The notes under the pieces: generated by a model
What the model was told of the DNA's origin: nothing
What the model saw: the letters and a program-made list of their open reading frames with translations, nothing else
The model's database searches: none
Made by a program: the position numbers and the translations under genes
DNA from: an uncultured Pseudoteredinibacter sp.
GTDB lineage: Bacteria; Pseudomonadota; Gammaproteobacteria; Pseudomonadales; Cellvibrionaceae
Direction of reading: 5' to 3'
DNA length: 64,000 nucleotides
Assembly: GCF_947502065.1 (NCBI RefSeq)
Contig: NZ_CANMYE010000009.1
Span: 1-64,000, forward strand
In this document: positions 27,236-36,282 of the stretch, in pieces
Layout of the letters: each line of letters begins with the position of its first letter
Numbering within the stretch: position 1 is the first letter of the stretch

Positions 27236-28141
27236 ATGTTGTTAACAACAAGACGGAGCTATACAGGCTTCCTGCTTACTTTATTAATGCTCTGCAGCAT
27301 AAGTGCAAGTGCTACAAACAAACCAAGCCCTTCTGGATTTGAAATTCCAGATTCCGAGGTTTTACAAATCCAATCAAAGCAATTAGGGCGCAGCTACGAT
27401 ATTTATATCAAGCTTCCGCCTAGCTACTTTGATAAAGGCAATCAGCTACGCAAATACCCTGTGGTCTATCTCAATGATGGGCTCTATTCTTTTCAGCTCG
27501 CCTCCGGCATTACCCATGCAGCGATGATCAATCGCGCAATGGAGCATCACATTCTGGTGGGCATCTCTTATTCACCGAGCGATCGCCCTTTTGAAAGCCG
27601 GCGACGAGACTTCACCCCCAAAACCGAAGACAACCCCAATGGTGAAGCCGAGCAATACCTTGGCTTTTTAAAGCAAGAACTTTTCCCTTTAGTCGAGAAC
27701 CGCTACCGTATAAACAGTTTGCGTCGCGCTTACGCGGGCTACTCTTTAGGTGGAATTTTTGGGTTGTACGCTCTCTTCGAGCACAGTGACAGTTTTCGCT
27801 ACTATTTAATCTCCAGCCCTTCTATTTGGTTTTCTAATCGCTGGGTGCTTAAAAAAGAACTGGCCGTGGCTAAAGAAACCATGGATATCAATGCGGAGCT
27901 GTTTATGGGTGTTGGCGCTTTTGAACGGCCAGCAGGCAGTAATGACGATTACAATAAACCCACCCCGATTAATATGGTGAAAGATTTCGGGCTACTCTAC
28001 GATCAATTGGAACAGCGCAACTACCCATCATTGCGCTTGAACAAGCAAATTGTCGAACAGGCCCACCATGAGCTAACTTATCCTACGGTTTTAACTCAAG
28101 GCTTGTATTGGTTACTACCAGGTGAGAAATATCAAAAGTAA
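27236..28141 (+). CDS. Secreted alpha/beta-hydrolase of the esterase D/enterochelin-esterase type
   Basis: A 301-residue protein with a signal peptide (SYTGFLLTLLMLCSISASA) and a PF00756-type esterase fold. YPVVYLNDGLYSFQ is the oxyanion-hole strand, GYSLGGIFGLYALF holds the nucleophile Ser, and a C-terminal QAHHELT supplies the catalytic His. It probably hydrolyses esters in the periplasm; siderophore or carbohydrate esters are both possible. GGGTG precedes the ATG. It is followed by a terminator pointing the other way. Confidence 0.85.
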   Translation: MLLTTRRSYTGFLLTLLMLCSISASATNKPSPSGFEIPDSEVLQIQSKQLGRSYDIYIKLPPSYFDKGNQLRKYPVVYLNDGLYSFQLASGITHAAMINRAMEHHILVGISYSPSDRPFESRRRDFTPKTEDNPNGEAEQYLGFLKQELFPLVENRYRINSLRRAYAGYSLGGIFGLYALFEHSDSFRYYLISSPSIWFSNRWVLKKELAVAKETMDINAELFMGVGAFERPAGSNDDYNKPTPINMVKDFGLLYDQLEQRNYPSLRLNKQIVEQAHHELTYPTVLTQGLYWLLPGEKYQK

Positions 28142-28152
28142 GTGTTTAAGGC

Positions 28153-28180
28153 AAAAAAAAGGGGCTACACCACGAGCCCC
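28153..28180 (-). terminator. Rho-independent terminator of the 28203 gene
   Basis: On the minus strand the stem GGGGCT/AGCCCC (28161-28180) is followed by eight T (plus-strand A run 28153-28160). It lies 23 bp after the stop at 28203 and also blocks readthrough between convergent genes. Confidence 0.8.
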
Positions 28181-28202
28181 CATTCAAAGAAGTATAAAAA
28201 AA

Positions 28203-28487
28203 TTACTTCTCTTTGCAGAATTCTACGTTCTTGTTCTTTTTACGAATCTTACAGAAAACAGTTTTCTTTTCAGTATCTGAAGTGTGAACTTTCAGATAAA
28301 CACGCGCAAAACCACCGGTAGTGCTAATCTGCTTAAAGCGAACTTTGTCAGCAGCAACTTCAAACTGCTGTGCAGCAGTTTCTTCGGCTAGTTTGATGTA
28401 CTCTTGTTTCTTACCGGCACTGGCAGCTGGAACTAAAGCCAACTGTGCGGCTGCGATAAATGCAGCAGCTTTAACAAAACGGTTCAT
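28203..28487 (-). CDS. Small secreted basic protein of unknown function
   Basis: A 94-residue protein: signal peptide MNRFVKAAAFIAAAQLALV with cleavage near ASA, then a Lys-rich mature part with two Cys (VFCKIRKKNKNVEFCKEK) that could form a disulfide. GAGGAG lies seven bases before the ATG at 28487, which fixes the start; the open frame runs further upstream. It has its own terminator and is divergent from a LysR regulator. No family recognised. Confidence 0.75.
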   Translation of the reverse strand: MNRFVKAAAFIAAAQLALVPAASAGKKQEYIKLAEETAAQQFEVAADKVRFKQISTTGGFARVYLKVHTSDTEKKTVFCKIRKKNKNVEFCKEK

Positions 28488-28762
28488 GATATTCTCCTCA
28501 AAAATAAGCATGGCCATGCTAATGCTTAGGGGAGGCTGCAACAATGACAGAAACGGCAAATATGGTTTGCATTTTTGCACAGTTAATAATAGATAAGCTG
28601 CGTAAAGATACGATAAGTAATAGGAAAATCACTAAACCGTTGCGATGAGGCTGGGTAAACTGCTTGCTAGCCGAGATAAAAAGCCGAGCAAAAAAAGCAC
28701 ACAATGACTGCTTTTTCGGCGAAAAATACCAATAAAATATGCTTGCCGCCTAAGGAACCAGC

Positions 28763-29683
28763 ATGAAAAATATTGACTGGAACGATCTTAATTATTTTTT
28801 AGCCACGGTGCAAAGTGGCTCCATGGCCGCAGCAGCCAAACAATTAAAAGTCAATCACACTACGGTTTCACGTCGTATCTCTGCCTTAGAACAGCAGCTA
28901 GCCGCGCCACTTTTTGAGCGAACTGCGACAGGTTTAAGTATCACCCCACTTGGGGAAAGCATGATTCCCTATGCGGAAAATATGCGTGAGTCTGTTAACG
29001 CTATGGATCGCTTGGTCACGGCAGATAAGCAAGAGCTCGCTGGCACTATTAAGGTTACGGCTATAGATATGTTTGGCCGTCGGGTGTTGGCGCCGGTGCT
29101 AAAGGAGTTTTTGGATGTACACCCCCATATCGATTTAGAATTAATTTTACAGGATGAGAATTTAGATCTCGGTGCACGCGAGGCCGATTTGGCTTTTCGT
29201 GCGACGGATAATCCGGCACCGGATTTGGTGGGTAAGCGACTCGGCCGTTTTGCGATGACGGTCTACTGCACTGAGGATGTGTGGCAGCAGTATCAGCAAG
29301 ACCCGCAATCTATTTGTGCGATCGATTGGACAGAAAATGGGCCTAATACGCCAGATTGGGTTGAGGAATATATGCCGGGGCTAAAGGTTAGGCATTACTG
29401 CTCTACTATTAATGGCATTTATGAGTTGGCTAGAGCTGGCTGCGGTATGGCGCGCTTGCCCTGTGGTCTTGGTGATACCACTCCGGAGTTGATTCGTGTT
29501 CCGGGTATTCCGCTTTACCAAGGTATGGGGCTTTGGGTTTTGAGTCATATTGATTTGCGTAATACAGCACGCATTAAGGCCTTGCGTGATTTTGTGGTTG
29601 ATCGTTTGGAGAAAGAGTTGCCGCTGATGGAAGGTCAATGCGAGAAGCATTGGCAAACGTTGGAGCGTCACCGGGAGTTGTAG
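28763..29683 (+). CDS. LysR-family transcriptional regulator
   Basis: A 306-residue regulator with an N-terminal winged helix-turn-helix (DLNYFLATVQSGSMAAAAK, then VNHTTVSRRISALEQQL) and a type-2 periplasmic-binding-like effector domain (GTIKVTAIDMFGRRVLAP onward). It has an AAGGAA site before the ATG. The neighbours are a small secreted protein upstream (divergent) and two palindromic elements downstream, so the target is unclear. The 3' half of the gene has more G- and T-ending codons than the 5' half. Confidence 0.9.
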   Translation: MKNIDWNDLNYFLATVQSGSMAAAAKQLKVNHTTVSRRISALEQQLAAPLFERTATGLSITPLGESMIPYAENMRESVNAMDRLVTADKQELAGTIKVTAIDMFGRRVLAPVLKEFLDVHPHIDLELILQDENLDLGAREADLAFRATDNPAPDLVGKRLGRFAMTVYCTEDVWQQYQQDPQSICAIDWTENGPNTPDWVEEYMPGLKVRHYCSTINGIYELARAGCGMARLPCGLGDTTPELIRVPGIPLYQGMGLWVLSHIDLRNTARIKALRDFVVDRLEKELPLMEGQCEKHWQTLERHREL

Positions 29684-29781
29684 GTTTTAGTAGGGCTTAG
29701 CATTTATTCGGTGTTGAGCTAGCCCCATCAACTACAACACTTCCACCTTTTCTTGTTGTTCAGAATTTTCGCAAAGTAGAT

Positions 29782-29898
29782 TTTAGCCTAGATGATCGCT
29801 GATCAGGAACCGTGGAGCGGCATGGACGCCGCGAAGTCGAGCGCCCCGGATGGTTTAAGCGCGTTTCTGAGCAGCGATCATCTGGGCTGAAAGCGGTC
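29782..29898. repeat. Palindromic element C
   Basis: Arms 29782-29801 and about 29872-29892 pair with two mismatches (TAGATGATCGCTG and CAGCGATCATCT inside). The core is the reverse complement of the element A/B core: CAGGAACCGTGGAGC, GGCATGGACGCC and GGATGGTTTAAGC. The right arm is followed by GCGGTCAG. It lies 100 bp downstream of the LysR gene in a 593 bp gene-free gap, divergently oriented to element D. Confidence 0.85.
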
Positions 29899-30023
29899 AG
29901 GTATCGACGATCGATTTATACCCACGAGCTCACCTTAATGGTTTCATAGTAAAAATACTAAGTAATTAAGCACTCCAATTATGGAAATTTAGCAATTACC
30001 AGTAAGTAATACTAAGCCGGAGC

Positions 30024-30202
30024 GCTTTACTCTCTATTCCCTTCTGATCTGGAACACGCTTAAACCATCCAAGGGCGCTCGACTTCGCGGCGTGGATTCG
30101 CACCATCCAGGTGCTCAGCCTTCGGCCAAGCCCAAATCTATTCCAGAGAGATTTGTCATGCCGCTCCACGGTTCCTGATCAGAAGGGAATAGAGAGCAAA
30201 GC
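30024..30202. repeat. Palindromic element D (composite core)
   Basis: Arms 30024-30049 and 30177-30202 pair at 25 of 26 positions (CTCTCTATTCCCTTCTGATC). The core begins with the A/B sequence GGAACACGCTTAAACCATCC and ends CACGGTTCCTGATCA. It is split by an internal module, about 30092-30158, containing GTGCTCAGCCTTCGGCCAAG; this module recurs in elements E, F and H. The element is 75 bp downstream of the 30277 gene's stop. Confidence 0.86.
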
Positions 30203-30276
30203 TGCAGTGTGCATCCTTTAAAGACTTCGACTAGCGCCTTTCATATATGAATTGTAGATCTACGCTCACTTGCATA

Positions 30277-30963
30277 CTACAAACTCCAACGCTCCCCCCA
30301 GGCTTCACTATAATCACTCATCTCACCCACACTGTATTGATCTTCAACAGCGGCCGTTACCTTTTGGCGTAGTTGTAATTCGCCTGTCCACACAGGCCAC
30401 TCCAAATCGCCCTCATCCTCAATCGGGCCACCACTGCGAATTTTTACCGAGGCCTCTTCGATATCAATCGCAAGCACGGTAGTCGCCGCTATTTCACTTG
30501 TTGTAGGTGGTCGCAGATGGGGCCAGCGGCCAGGGGCGATTAGCTCCATAAAGACTTCAAGTGCTTGCTCGACTTCTTGTTTATCTTCCACCACATAGCA
30601 AGATCCCATTACCATCGCGCTGCGGTAATTGCTGCTGTGATGAAAAGCCGATTTGGCCATTACCATGCCATCCAATAAGGTGGCAGTGATGCAAATTGAT
30701 TGCTCGCCACACAGGGCTTTAATCATGCGGCTGCCGTTGCTGCCGTGAATAAATAAACGATTTTCCCAGCGCCATACCAGCATAGGAATAACAAAACTTT
30801 GTTCATCCTGTACAAAGCCCACGTGGGCCACCATGGCTTCATCGAAGATGTTGTACAAAGCTTGGCGATCAAAAACGGCTCTTTTGGGTGAGCGTCTCAG
30901 TCGAGTTTTCGGGCTTTGGCTTAAAGGTTCTAGGGTTTGTTCGTTGTTACTGTTCTCAGACAC
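30277..30963 (-). CDS. Pyridoxamine 5'-phosphate oxidase-related flavin-binding protein
   Basis: A 228-residue protein of the PNPOx-like split-barrel family (Pyridox_ox_2 type, also called NimA-like). It contains KRAVFDRQALYNIFDEAMVA, HVGFVQDEQSFVIPMLVWR and GSNGSRMIKAL, and probably binds FMN or a related cofactor. The start is GTG with AAGGAG seven bases upstream. It diverges from a MocR/PdxR regulator 158 bp away, a pairing often seen in vitamin B6-related loci. Enzymatic activity is not proven by sequence. Confidence 0.85.
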   Translation of the reverse strand: MSENSNNEQTLEPLSQSPKTRLRRSPKRAVFDRQALYNIFDEAMVAHVGFVQDEQSFVIPMLVWRWENRLFIHGSNGSRMIKALCGEQSICITATLLDGMVMAKSAFHHSSNYRSAMVMGSCYVVEDKQEVEQALEVFMELIAPGRWPHLRPPTTSEIAATTVLAIDIEEASVKIRSGGPIEDEGDLEWPVWTGELQLRQKVTAAVEDQYSVGEMSDYSEAWGERWSL

Positions 30964-31090
30964 GCTGACTCCTTATCTGGATATTTCTCTATTACTATGT
31001 CTTATGAGCTATGGCGCTCGGCTAATATAGAGGTGTAGCTTAGTCAGCAATTGGCCCCTTGTTGAGATCCAATTTTTGTAATTTAATGGA

Positions 31091-31105
31091 ACCAATTTAA
31101 TTGGT
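31091..31105. promoter_or_regulatory. Candidate MocR/PdxR operator
   Basis: Perfect 15 bp palindrome ACCAATT-T-AATTGGT in the divergent gap between the flavin-binding protein and the MocR regulator, ending 15 bp before the regulator's ATG. A second inverted pair, TGGCCCCT (31052-31059) and AGGGGCCA (31111-31118), brackets the same region; its right arm doubles as the ribosome binding site. Confidence 0.55.
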
Positions 31106-31120
31106 GAATTAGGGGCCAGT

Positions 31121-32575
31121 ATGGCTATTCCCAGCAGCCTACAAGAAATACGACAGCTTAGTTTCGATAAGTCACTCAAGCAGAGCCTAAGCCAGCAGCT
31201 GTATATTGGCTTGCGTCAGTTGATGCTAAATGGCCAGTTGCCCGCTAAATGCCAACTCCCTTCTAGCCGTAATCTTGCCGAGCAACTGAATTTGGGGCGC
31301 AACACGGTGATGGCGGCTTATGAGCAATTACAGGCTGAGGGCTATATCAGCAGTAAACGCGGTGCCGGAAGCTTTGTTGCCAGCCCCCTGCCTGATCAGC
31401 TGCATAGCGCCAAGGCTTCAATTCTGGAAAGTTCTCCGGCAACAAAAGTCACACGTCACAGCAGTCAAAACTCTGATGATATTAATCAGAGTTTTTGTGT
31501 GGGGGTGCCAGATCTTAGCGCCTTTCCCCATAAGATTTGGCAGCGCATAGCACAGCAGTTGGGCAAGCACAGTCAAGACTATATGGGCTATGGAGACGAG
31601 GCTGGCTTTTGGCCATTAAGAAGAGCCATCGCTCAATATTTGCAGCAATCACGTGCTGCAAATTGCCAGCCAGAGCAAGTCATGATTACCGCGGGGGCAC
31701 AGCAGGCTCTCGATCTTTGTATGCGTTTATTGTTATCCACTGACGATGTTTTGGCGATGGAAAGCCCTGGTTACCGGGGTGTTATGCGAGCCTTGCGGCT
31801 AACAGGTAATGAGCATATTCCCTGCCCTGTCGATCAGTATGGTTTGAACCCCGAAGTCATTTTTAAAGCGAAACAAAAACCCAAGCTGATTTATTGCAGC
31901 CCGGCCAATCAATACCCCATGGGCGAGGTTTTGTCTCTCGAGCGGAAAATGGCGCTGCTTAGTTGGGCCGCCGAGAATGATAGCTGGATAATCGAAGACG
32001 ACTACGACAGTGAGTATCACTATCAGCATCGCCCATTGGCCTGCATGCAAGGCTTGGATCAGCATCAGCGAGTGATCTATATGGGTTCATTTAGTAAAAC
32101 ACTCTACCCGGGCATGCGGCTTGGTTATCTGGTTCTACCAGAGCCACTCGTTAAGACCTTTAGCCAAGCTCGCTTTGCTAGCTATGGCCAGCCACCGTTG
32201 CTTAGCCAGGCCCAGGTGGCCTGTTTTATGGAGGAAGGGCATTTTAATCGCCACTTACGTCGCATGCGTATTGCCTACAAAGAAAAGCTTTTAGCGCTAC
32301 AAGATGCGATGCAGTGCTTATTGCCTTGGGGGCAAACGCTAGAACGACAGGCAGGAATGCATATTGTGTTTATTGCCAAGGAAGGTATTGACGATCGGCG
32401 CTTAGTTGGCGAGTTAGAACAACGGAAACTCTACGCCAGCGCCCTTAGCGATTATTGTCACGGTGGAGAAGATCTTAATGGCCTAGTGTTGGGCTTTGCC
32501 AATACAGCGGCCAATAAGATGCACAGTAAAGTTCATGTCATCAGGAATGTGCTTGCTGAGCTATATCCTGCCTAA
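31121..32575 (+). CDS. MocR/PdxR-type GntR regulator with aminotransferase domain
   Basis: A 484-residue regulator. The N-terminal GntR winged helix (residues 20-85) has KCQLPSSRNLAEQLNLGRNT and EGYISSKRGAGSFV. It is fused to a fold-type I PLP aminotransferase domain that senses PLP, with the cofactor Lys in GSFSKTLYPGMRLGYL and the Asp in IIEDDYDSEY. Family members control vitamin B6, GABA or taurine genes. The adjacent divergent PNPOx-like gene makes a B6-linked role likely. AGGGG lies six bases before the ATG. Confidence 0.92.
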   Translation: MAIPSSLQEIRQLSFDKSLKQSLSQQLYIGLRQLMLNGQLPAKCQLPSSRNLAEQLNLGRNTVMAAYEQLQAEGYISSKRGAGSFVASPLPDQLHSAKASILESSPATKVTRHSSQNSDDINQSFCVGVPDLSAFPHKIWQRIAQQLGKHSQDYMGYGDEAGFWPLRRAIAQYLQQSRAANCQPEQVMITAGAQQALDLCMRLLLSTDDVLAMESPGYRGVMRALRLTGNEHIPCPVDQYGLNPEVIFKAKQKPKLIYCSPANQYPMGEVLSLERKMALLSWAAENDSWIIEDDYDSEYHYQHRPLACMQGLDQHQRVIYMGSFSKTLYPGMRLGYLVLPEPLVKTFSQARFASYGQPPLLSQAQVACFMEEGHFNRHLRRMRIAYKEKLLALQDAMQCLLPWGQTLERQAGMHIVFIAKEGIDDRRLVGELEQRKLYASALSDYCHGGEDLNGLVLGFANTAANKMHSKVHVIRNVLAELYPA

Positions 32576-32595
32576 ATTCACTTCCCTTTTATTGT

Positions 32596-32610
32596 GCGAC
32601 ATCATGTCAC
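32596..32610. promoter_or_regulatory. Possible RegA-type binding site upstream of regBA
   Basis: GCGACATCATGTCAC contains the GACAT/ATGTC inverted pair and resembles the loose GCG..C/G..CGC half-sites bound by RegA/PrrA with variable spacing. It lies 186 bp before the kinase start. Weak evidence, based on one imperfect match. Confidence 0.25.
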
Positions 32611-32795
32611 ATTGTTTCTTTTGGGCTATGGGGCTAAATTGATAGTGGTAAGCAGTAGGCAAACGAGCTGCTCTGTCTTACTCTATCTACTCATAGCTTA
32701 AAAGGTGGCTCCCAGCACCGCTTGCAGTGTTGAAACACAAGGTGCACATTTAAGGGCGCCACCGGTTTTTCGCCAACGAGTTTATTACAAGCAAT

Positions 32796-34127
32796 ATGAT
32801 TCAAGACCACTCCTTCAGCCTGGCTGCCCCGACCAATAATTTACGCCGCTTAATGGTGATTCGCGGCTTACTTATCTGCGCACTGTCTATTGCTTTAGTC
32901 AGCAGCTATTTCGCCTTGGATCTAGTATTGCCCTACAGCGTACTTGGTTTAATTCTAACAGGCATTACGGCCATTAATCTGCTCACTTGGTTGCGCTTGC
33001 AAAAGCCTTGGCCTGTAACCGAGTTAGAGTTTTTCTCACAGCTTTTACTCGATACCTTGTGTATCAGTTTATTACTGTATTTTTCCGGCGGGGCCAATAA
33101 CCCCTTTGTCTCTTATTATTTGGTGCCACTGTGTATAGCAGCGGCTACCTTAAGCTGGAACTATGCCGCTATACTCACCGCCATGAGTGTTGCCGCTTAT
33201 ACCGCATTACTGATTTACCACATTCCCATTGAAGAGCTTTCACCAATGAGCCAACACCATGAACTTACCATGGTGCACGAAGGCCATAATAATCACGGTG
33301 GTTCACAGTGGAATATGCACACCTTAGGGATGTGGATTAACTTTATGGTGAGTGCGCTGCTGATTAGCTATTTTGTGGTGCAAATGGCACGCAATATTCG
33401 CGGCCAAGACCAAGCACTGACGAGACTTCGTGAAGAAGAGATGCTTAACCAACAGCTTATGGCCGTAGCAACTCTCGCTGCAGGTACCGCACATGAATTG
33501 GGCACGCCCTTGTCTACCATTAAAACGCTGCTCAGCGAAATGCGTGATGATCACCCAGACAACCCTGAGCTACAGGCCGATATAGAACTGCTGCAATCAC
33601 AAGTTAGCCAATGTAACAGCACCTTAAAAAACCTAATCAATCGCGCTGAACAAAGCCAAGCCGGCACCCAAAGCCAGCAAGATTTGCATGCTTATTGCGA
33701 CGATATTATTGAGCAGTGGCTAATTATGCGCCCCGAAGTTGAAGCCGACATACAACTGGGCAAAGACTGCCCAGAAAAACACATCAGCTTTGATGCGACG
33801 ATTGGGCAGTCCATGTTAAACCTGCTAAACAACGCCGCCGATGCCTGCCCTACGGGTATTGCGGTCACAATGGCCTGGAGCAATAAAGAGTTTATGCTGA
33901 CCATCGATGACAATGGCCCTGGCATTCCCATCGAAATCGCCGAGCAGCTTGGCAAGCCCTTTGTGAGCACCAAAGGTAAGGGCTTTGGCCTGGGCTTGTT
34001 TTTAAGTCATGCCAGCATTAGCCGACACGGCGGCGAAATCAAACTGTATAATCGCGATGGCAAGGGCACCCATACCGAACTACGGCTACCACTGGGTGAA
34101 GAAAGATCGAGGAATGTTCATGAGTGA
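32796..34127 (+). CDS. regB: RegB/PrrB/RoxS-type redox-sensing histidine kinase
   Basis: A 443-residue membrane kinase with about six N-terminal helices. The quinone-contact motif GGANNPF is at residues 98-104. The H-box AHELGTPLST has the phosphoryl-accepting His233. A Cys at 273 (SQCNSTLKNL) sits where RegB keeps its redox-active Cys, and the ATPase part has NNAADAC and DNGPGIP. It senses respiratory/quinone redox state and phosphorylates the response regulator, whose gene overlaps its 3' end by 8 bp. Orthologues are named prrB, actS or roxS. Confidence 0.93.
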   Translation: MIQDHSFSLAAPTNNLRRLMVIRGLLICALSIALVSSYFALDLVLPYSVLGLILTGITAINLLTWLRLQKPWPVTELEFFSQLLLDTLCISLLLYFSGGANNPFVSYYLVPLCIAAATLSWNYAAILTAMSVAAYTALLIYHIPIEELSPMSQHHELTMVHEGHNNHGGSQWNMHTLGMWINFMVSALLISYFVVQMARNIRGQDQALTRLREEEMLNQQLMAVATLAAGTAHELGTPLSTIKTLLSEMRDDHPDNPELQADIELLQSQVSQCNSTLKNLINRAEQSQAGTQSQQDLHAYCDDIIEQWLIMRPEVEADIQLGKDCPEKHISFDATIGQSMLNLLNNAADACPTGIAVTMAWSNKEFMLTIDDNGPGIPIEIAEQLGKPFVSTKGKGFGLGLFLSHASISRHGGEIKLYNRDGKGTHTELRLPLGEERSRNVHE

Positions 34128-34659
34128 TGAAATTGAAAAGCTATTGCTAGTGGACGATGATGAGGTCTTTTTACAGGTTTTACATAGAGCTTTTAAAAAG
34201 CGAGAGTTTGATGTCTACACAGCCTGCACCATCGCAGATGCGTTAGCGCTGTGCCAAGCTCACTACTTTTCCAAAGCCGTTGTCGATTTAAAGCTGGCCG
34301 AAGAATCGGGCTTGCAGTTAATTGAAAAGCTAAAGCTGCAACAGCAGGATTTAAAAATCGTGATGCTAACTGGCTACTCCAGCATCAGTACCGCGGTAGA
34401 AGCCATTAAGCTCGGCGCACAAAACTATCTATGCAAACCAGCCGATGCCGACGACATTCTAAATGCCTTTGAACAAGGCCAAGGTAATGCTGATGTGGAA
34501 ATCAGCACGCAGCCACCTTCAGTAAATCGCCTAGAGTGGGAACATATCCAGCGAGTACTGAGCGAACACGACGGTAATATCTCTGCTACTGCCCGCGCAC
34601 TGGGAATGCACCGCCGTACTTTGCAGCGTAAATTGCAAAAGCGACCGGTAAAGCAATAG
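34120..34659 (+). CDS. regA: RegA/PrrA/RoxR-type response regulator
   Basis: A 179-residue response regulator. The receiver domain has the acidic pocket VDDDE at residues 11-15, phosphorylated Asp56 in AVVDLKLAEESG, and conserved Thr (MLTGYSS) and Lys (CKPAD). The C-terminal Fis-type helix-turn-helix NISATARALGMHRRTLQRKL is nearly invariant in this family. The ATG at 34120 follows AGGA by six bases, and the gene overlaps the kinase gene by 8 bp. It controls respiration and redox genes globally. Confidence 0.94.
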   Translation: MSDEIEKLLLVDDDEVFLQVLHRAFKKREFDVYTACTIADALALCQAHYFSKAVVDLKLAEESGLQLIEKLKLQQQDLKIVMLTGYSSISTAVEAIKLGAQNYLCKPADADDILNAFEQGQGNADVEISTQPPSVNRLEWEHIQRVLSEHDGNISATARALGMHRRTLQRKLQKRPVKQ

Positions 34660-34803
34660 CGTTAAAAGTCATAAAATATCTGAGATAGATAACCGGGCTA
34701 AGATAATTTATAGGCGAATTTATATTCACTGACTTTTATTAATGCACTGACCTAATAAGCCCCCTATAATCATTGCTCCTTTCATAATAAGAAGTGAAAA
34801 ACT

Positions 34804-35226
34804 ATGCGTGGAGCCTGCCGTTGCGGCCAAGTTAACTACCAAGTTAAAAGCCAACCTCTATATTCTGGGTATTGCCATTGTCACGCTTGTCAAAAGCGCA
34901 ATAGCGCACCTTGTGTCAGCTTATTTTTGATTCAGAAAAGCCAGATCGACATAAGTGGCAATACAGCCACTTATCATGGCAAAGGCGGCTCAGGGAAAGA
35001 TCTTATCGAACATCGCTGTGATAGCTGCGGTGACGCCCTATATTCTGACATTACCGTTTTGGACAATGTCATTGTATGCCTAGCATCTACCCTCGACGAT
35101 CCAGCTGATTTCAAACCTGAAGGCCATCTTTGGGTAAGCAGTCGTGATCCACGTTTCGACATCAACGACGATCTAGAGCAGCAAGCCGGGCCACCTATGC
35201 AAATGATGCCTTACCTTGCCAAATAA
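34804..35226 (+). CDS. GFA-family zinc protein (glutathione-dependent formaldehyde-activating-like)
   Basis: A 140-residue protein with the GFA/CENP-V zinc fold: MRGACRCGQVNY, GYCHCHACQKRNSAP and HRCDSCGDALYSD supply seven Cys for two zinc sites. The prototype catalyses S-hydroxymethylglutathione formation, but most family members are of unproven function. Single gene, no obvious partner. Confidence 0.85.
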   Translation: MRGACRCGQVNYQVKSQPLYSGYCHCHACQKRNSAPCVSLFLIQKSQIDISGNTATYHGKGGSGKDLIEHRCDSCGDALYSDITVLDNVIVCLASTLDDPADFKPEGHLWVSSRDPRFDINDDLEQQAGPPMQMMPYLAK

Positions 35227-35352
35227 ATTAATTTTGCTGGAACTTTCCAAATGGATTGGGCTCGATTAAAGCAAGCAGACAAAAGCAAATAGAAAAGTCC
35301 ATTGATGCAACATCATATGGGTGAATAAGGATAGGAAGAGGTAGACAGCAAT

Positions 35353-36120
35353 ATGGCAAAATTTATTCTTGTTAGCCTATGCATAGCAATGCTCAGTGCT
35401 TTTACCATAAACAGCCATGCGGGCAGGGCTCACCCTGAAAACATTGAAACCGACGCTGTCTTCACCCAATTATCTAAAAATGTCTGGATGCATACCAGCT
35501 ACAAGAATTTTGATAAATGGGGAACAATTCCCGCTAATGGCTTAATCGTTCTTGATGAGCAAAACTCTACCCTAGTCGACACGGCGTGGAACAATGCCCA
35601 AACCAAAACCATTTTGGAGTGGGCAAAAACAAGCCTTAAGCGCCCAATCACCCGCGCCGTATTTACCCATGCCCATTCCGATAAAATGGGTGGCGTCGAA
35701 ACCGTAAGAAGCTACGGTGTAAAAACTTGGGCAAACCCTCACTCTAATGATCTCGCCCCGAGCAATGAGCTATTGCCGGCAGAGTTTGATCTAAGTTTTG
35801 ACAGCCACAATAAAAGCAGTGACATTAACCCCTTAGTCGTATTTAAACCCGGCGCAGGACACACTCTCGATAATATCGTGGTCTATCTACCCGATGAAAA
35901 GATGCTCTACGGCGGCTGCTTAATTCGCCCAGGCAATGCCAAGGGCATGGGCAACACTCAAGATGGCGATGTAAATAGCTGGGACGGTTCAGTCAAAAAT
36001 ATTACCCAAAGCTTTCCAGCAATAGATTCTGTAATTCCTACCCACGGCGCCCCAGGTGGTAAAGAGTTACTTGAGCATACTATCAAGCTTGTTGAAAAAC
36101 ACCGGGGCTCACTCAACTAG
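35353..36120 (+). CDS. Subclass B1 metallo-beta-lactamase
   Basis: A 255-residue secreted zinc hydrolase. The signal peptide (MAKFILVSLCIAMLSAFTI, cleavage near SHA) is followed by the alpha-beta/beta-alpha fold. All six B1 zinc ligands are present: His106, His108 and Asp110 in THAHSDKMGG, His170 in GAGHTLDN, Cys189 in YGGCLIRPG and His231 in PTHGAPGG. The Cys ligand and the length (about 230 mature residues) separate it from B2, B3 and glyoxalase-II-like relatives. It would hydrolyse penicillins and carbapenems in the periplasm if expressed. No integron or IS is next to it, so it looks chromosomal and intrinsic. Confidence 0.9.
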   Translation: MAKFILVSLCIAMLSAFTINSHAGRAHPENIETDAVFTQLSKNVWMHTSYKNFDKWGTIPANGLIVLDEQNSTLVDTAWNNAQTKTILEWAKTSLKRPITRAVFTHAHSDKMGGVETVRSYGVKTWANPHSNDLAPSNELLPAEFDLSFDSHNKSSDINPLVVFKPGAGHTLDNIVVYLPDEKMLYGGCLIRPGNAKGMGNTQDGDVNSWDGSVKNITQSFPAIDSVIPTHGAPGGKELLEHTIKLVEKHRGSLN

Positions 36121-36282
36121 CGAGCCCCAAGCCCTACCCGATTAAGTTAAGCCCGGAAATAAAGAGTGAAAGAATAATACCTTTAGGCGAAAAGCTAGCT
36201 GAGGATAAACAACCCAAAATATTGCAAATCAAGCTATCTGATATCGCGCCTTAGCTGCAAACGCAAGCAGCTAAGAAGGCGA

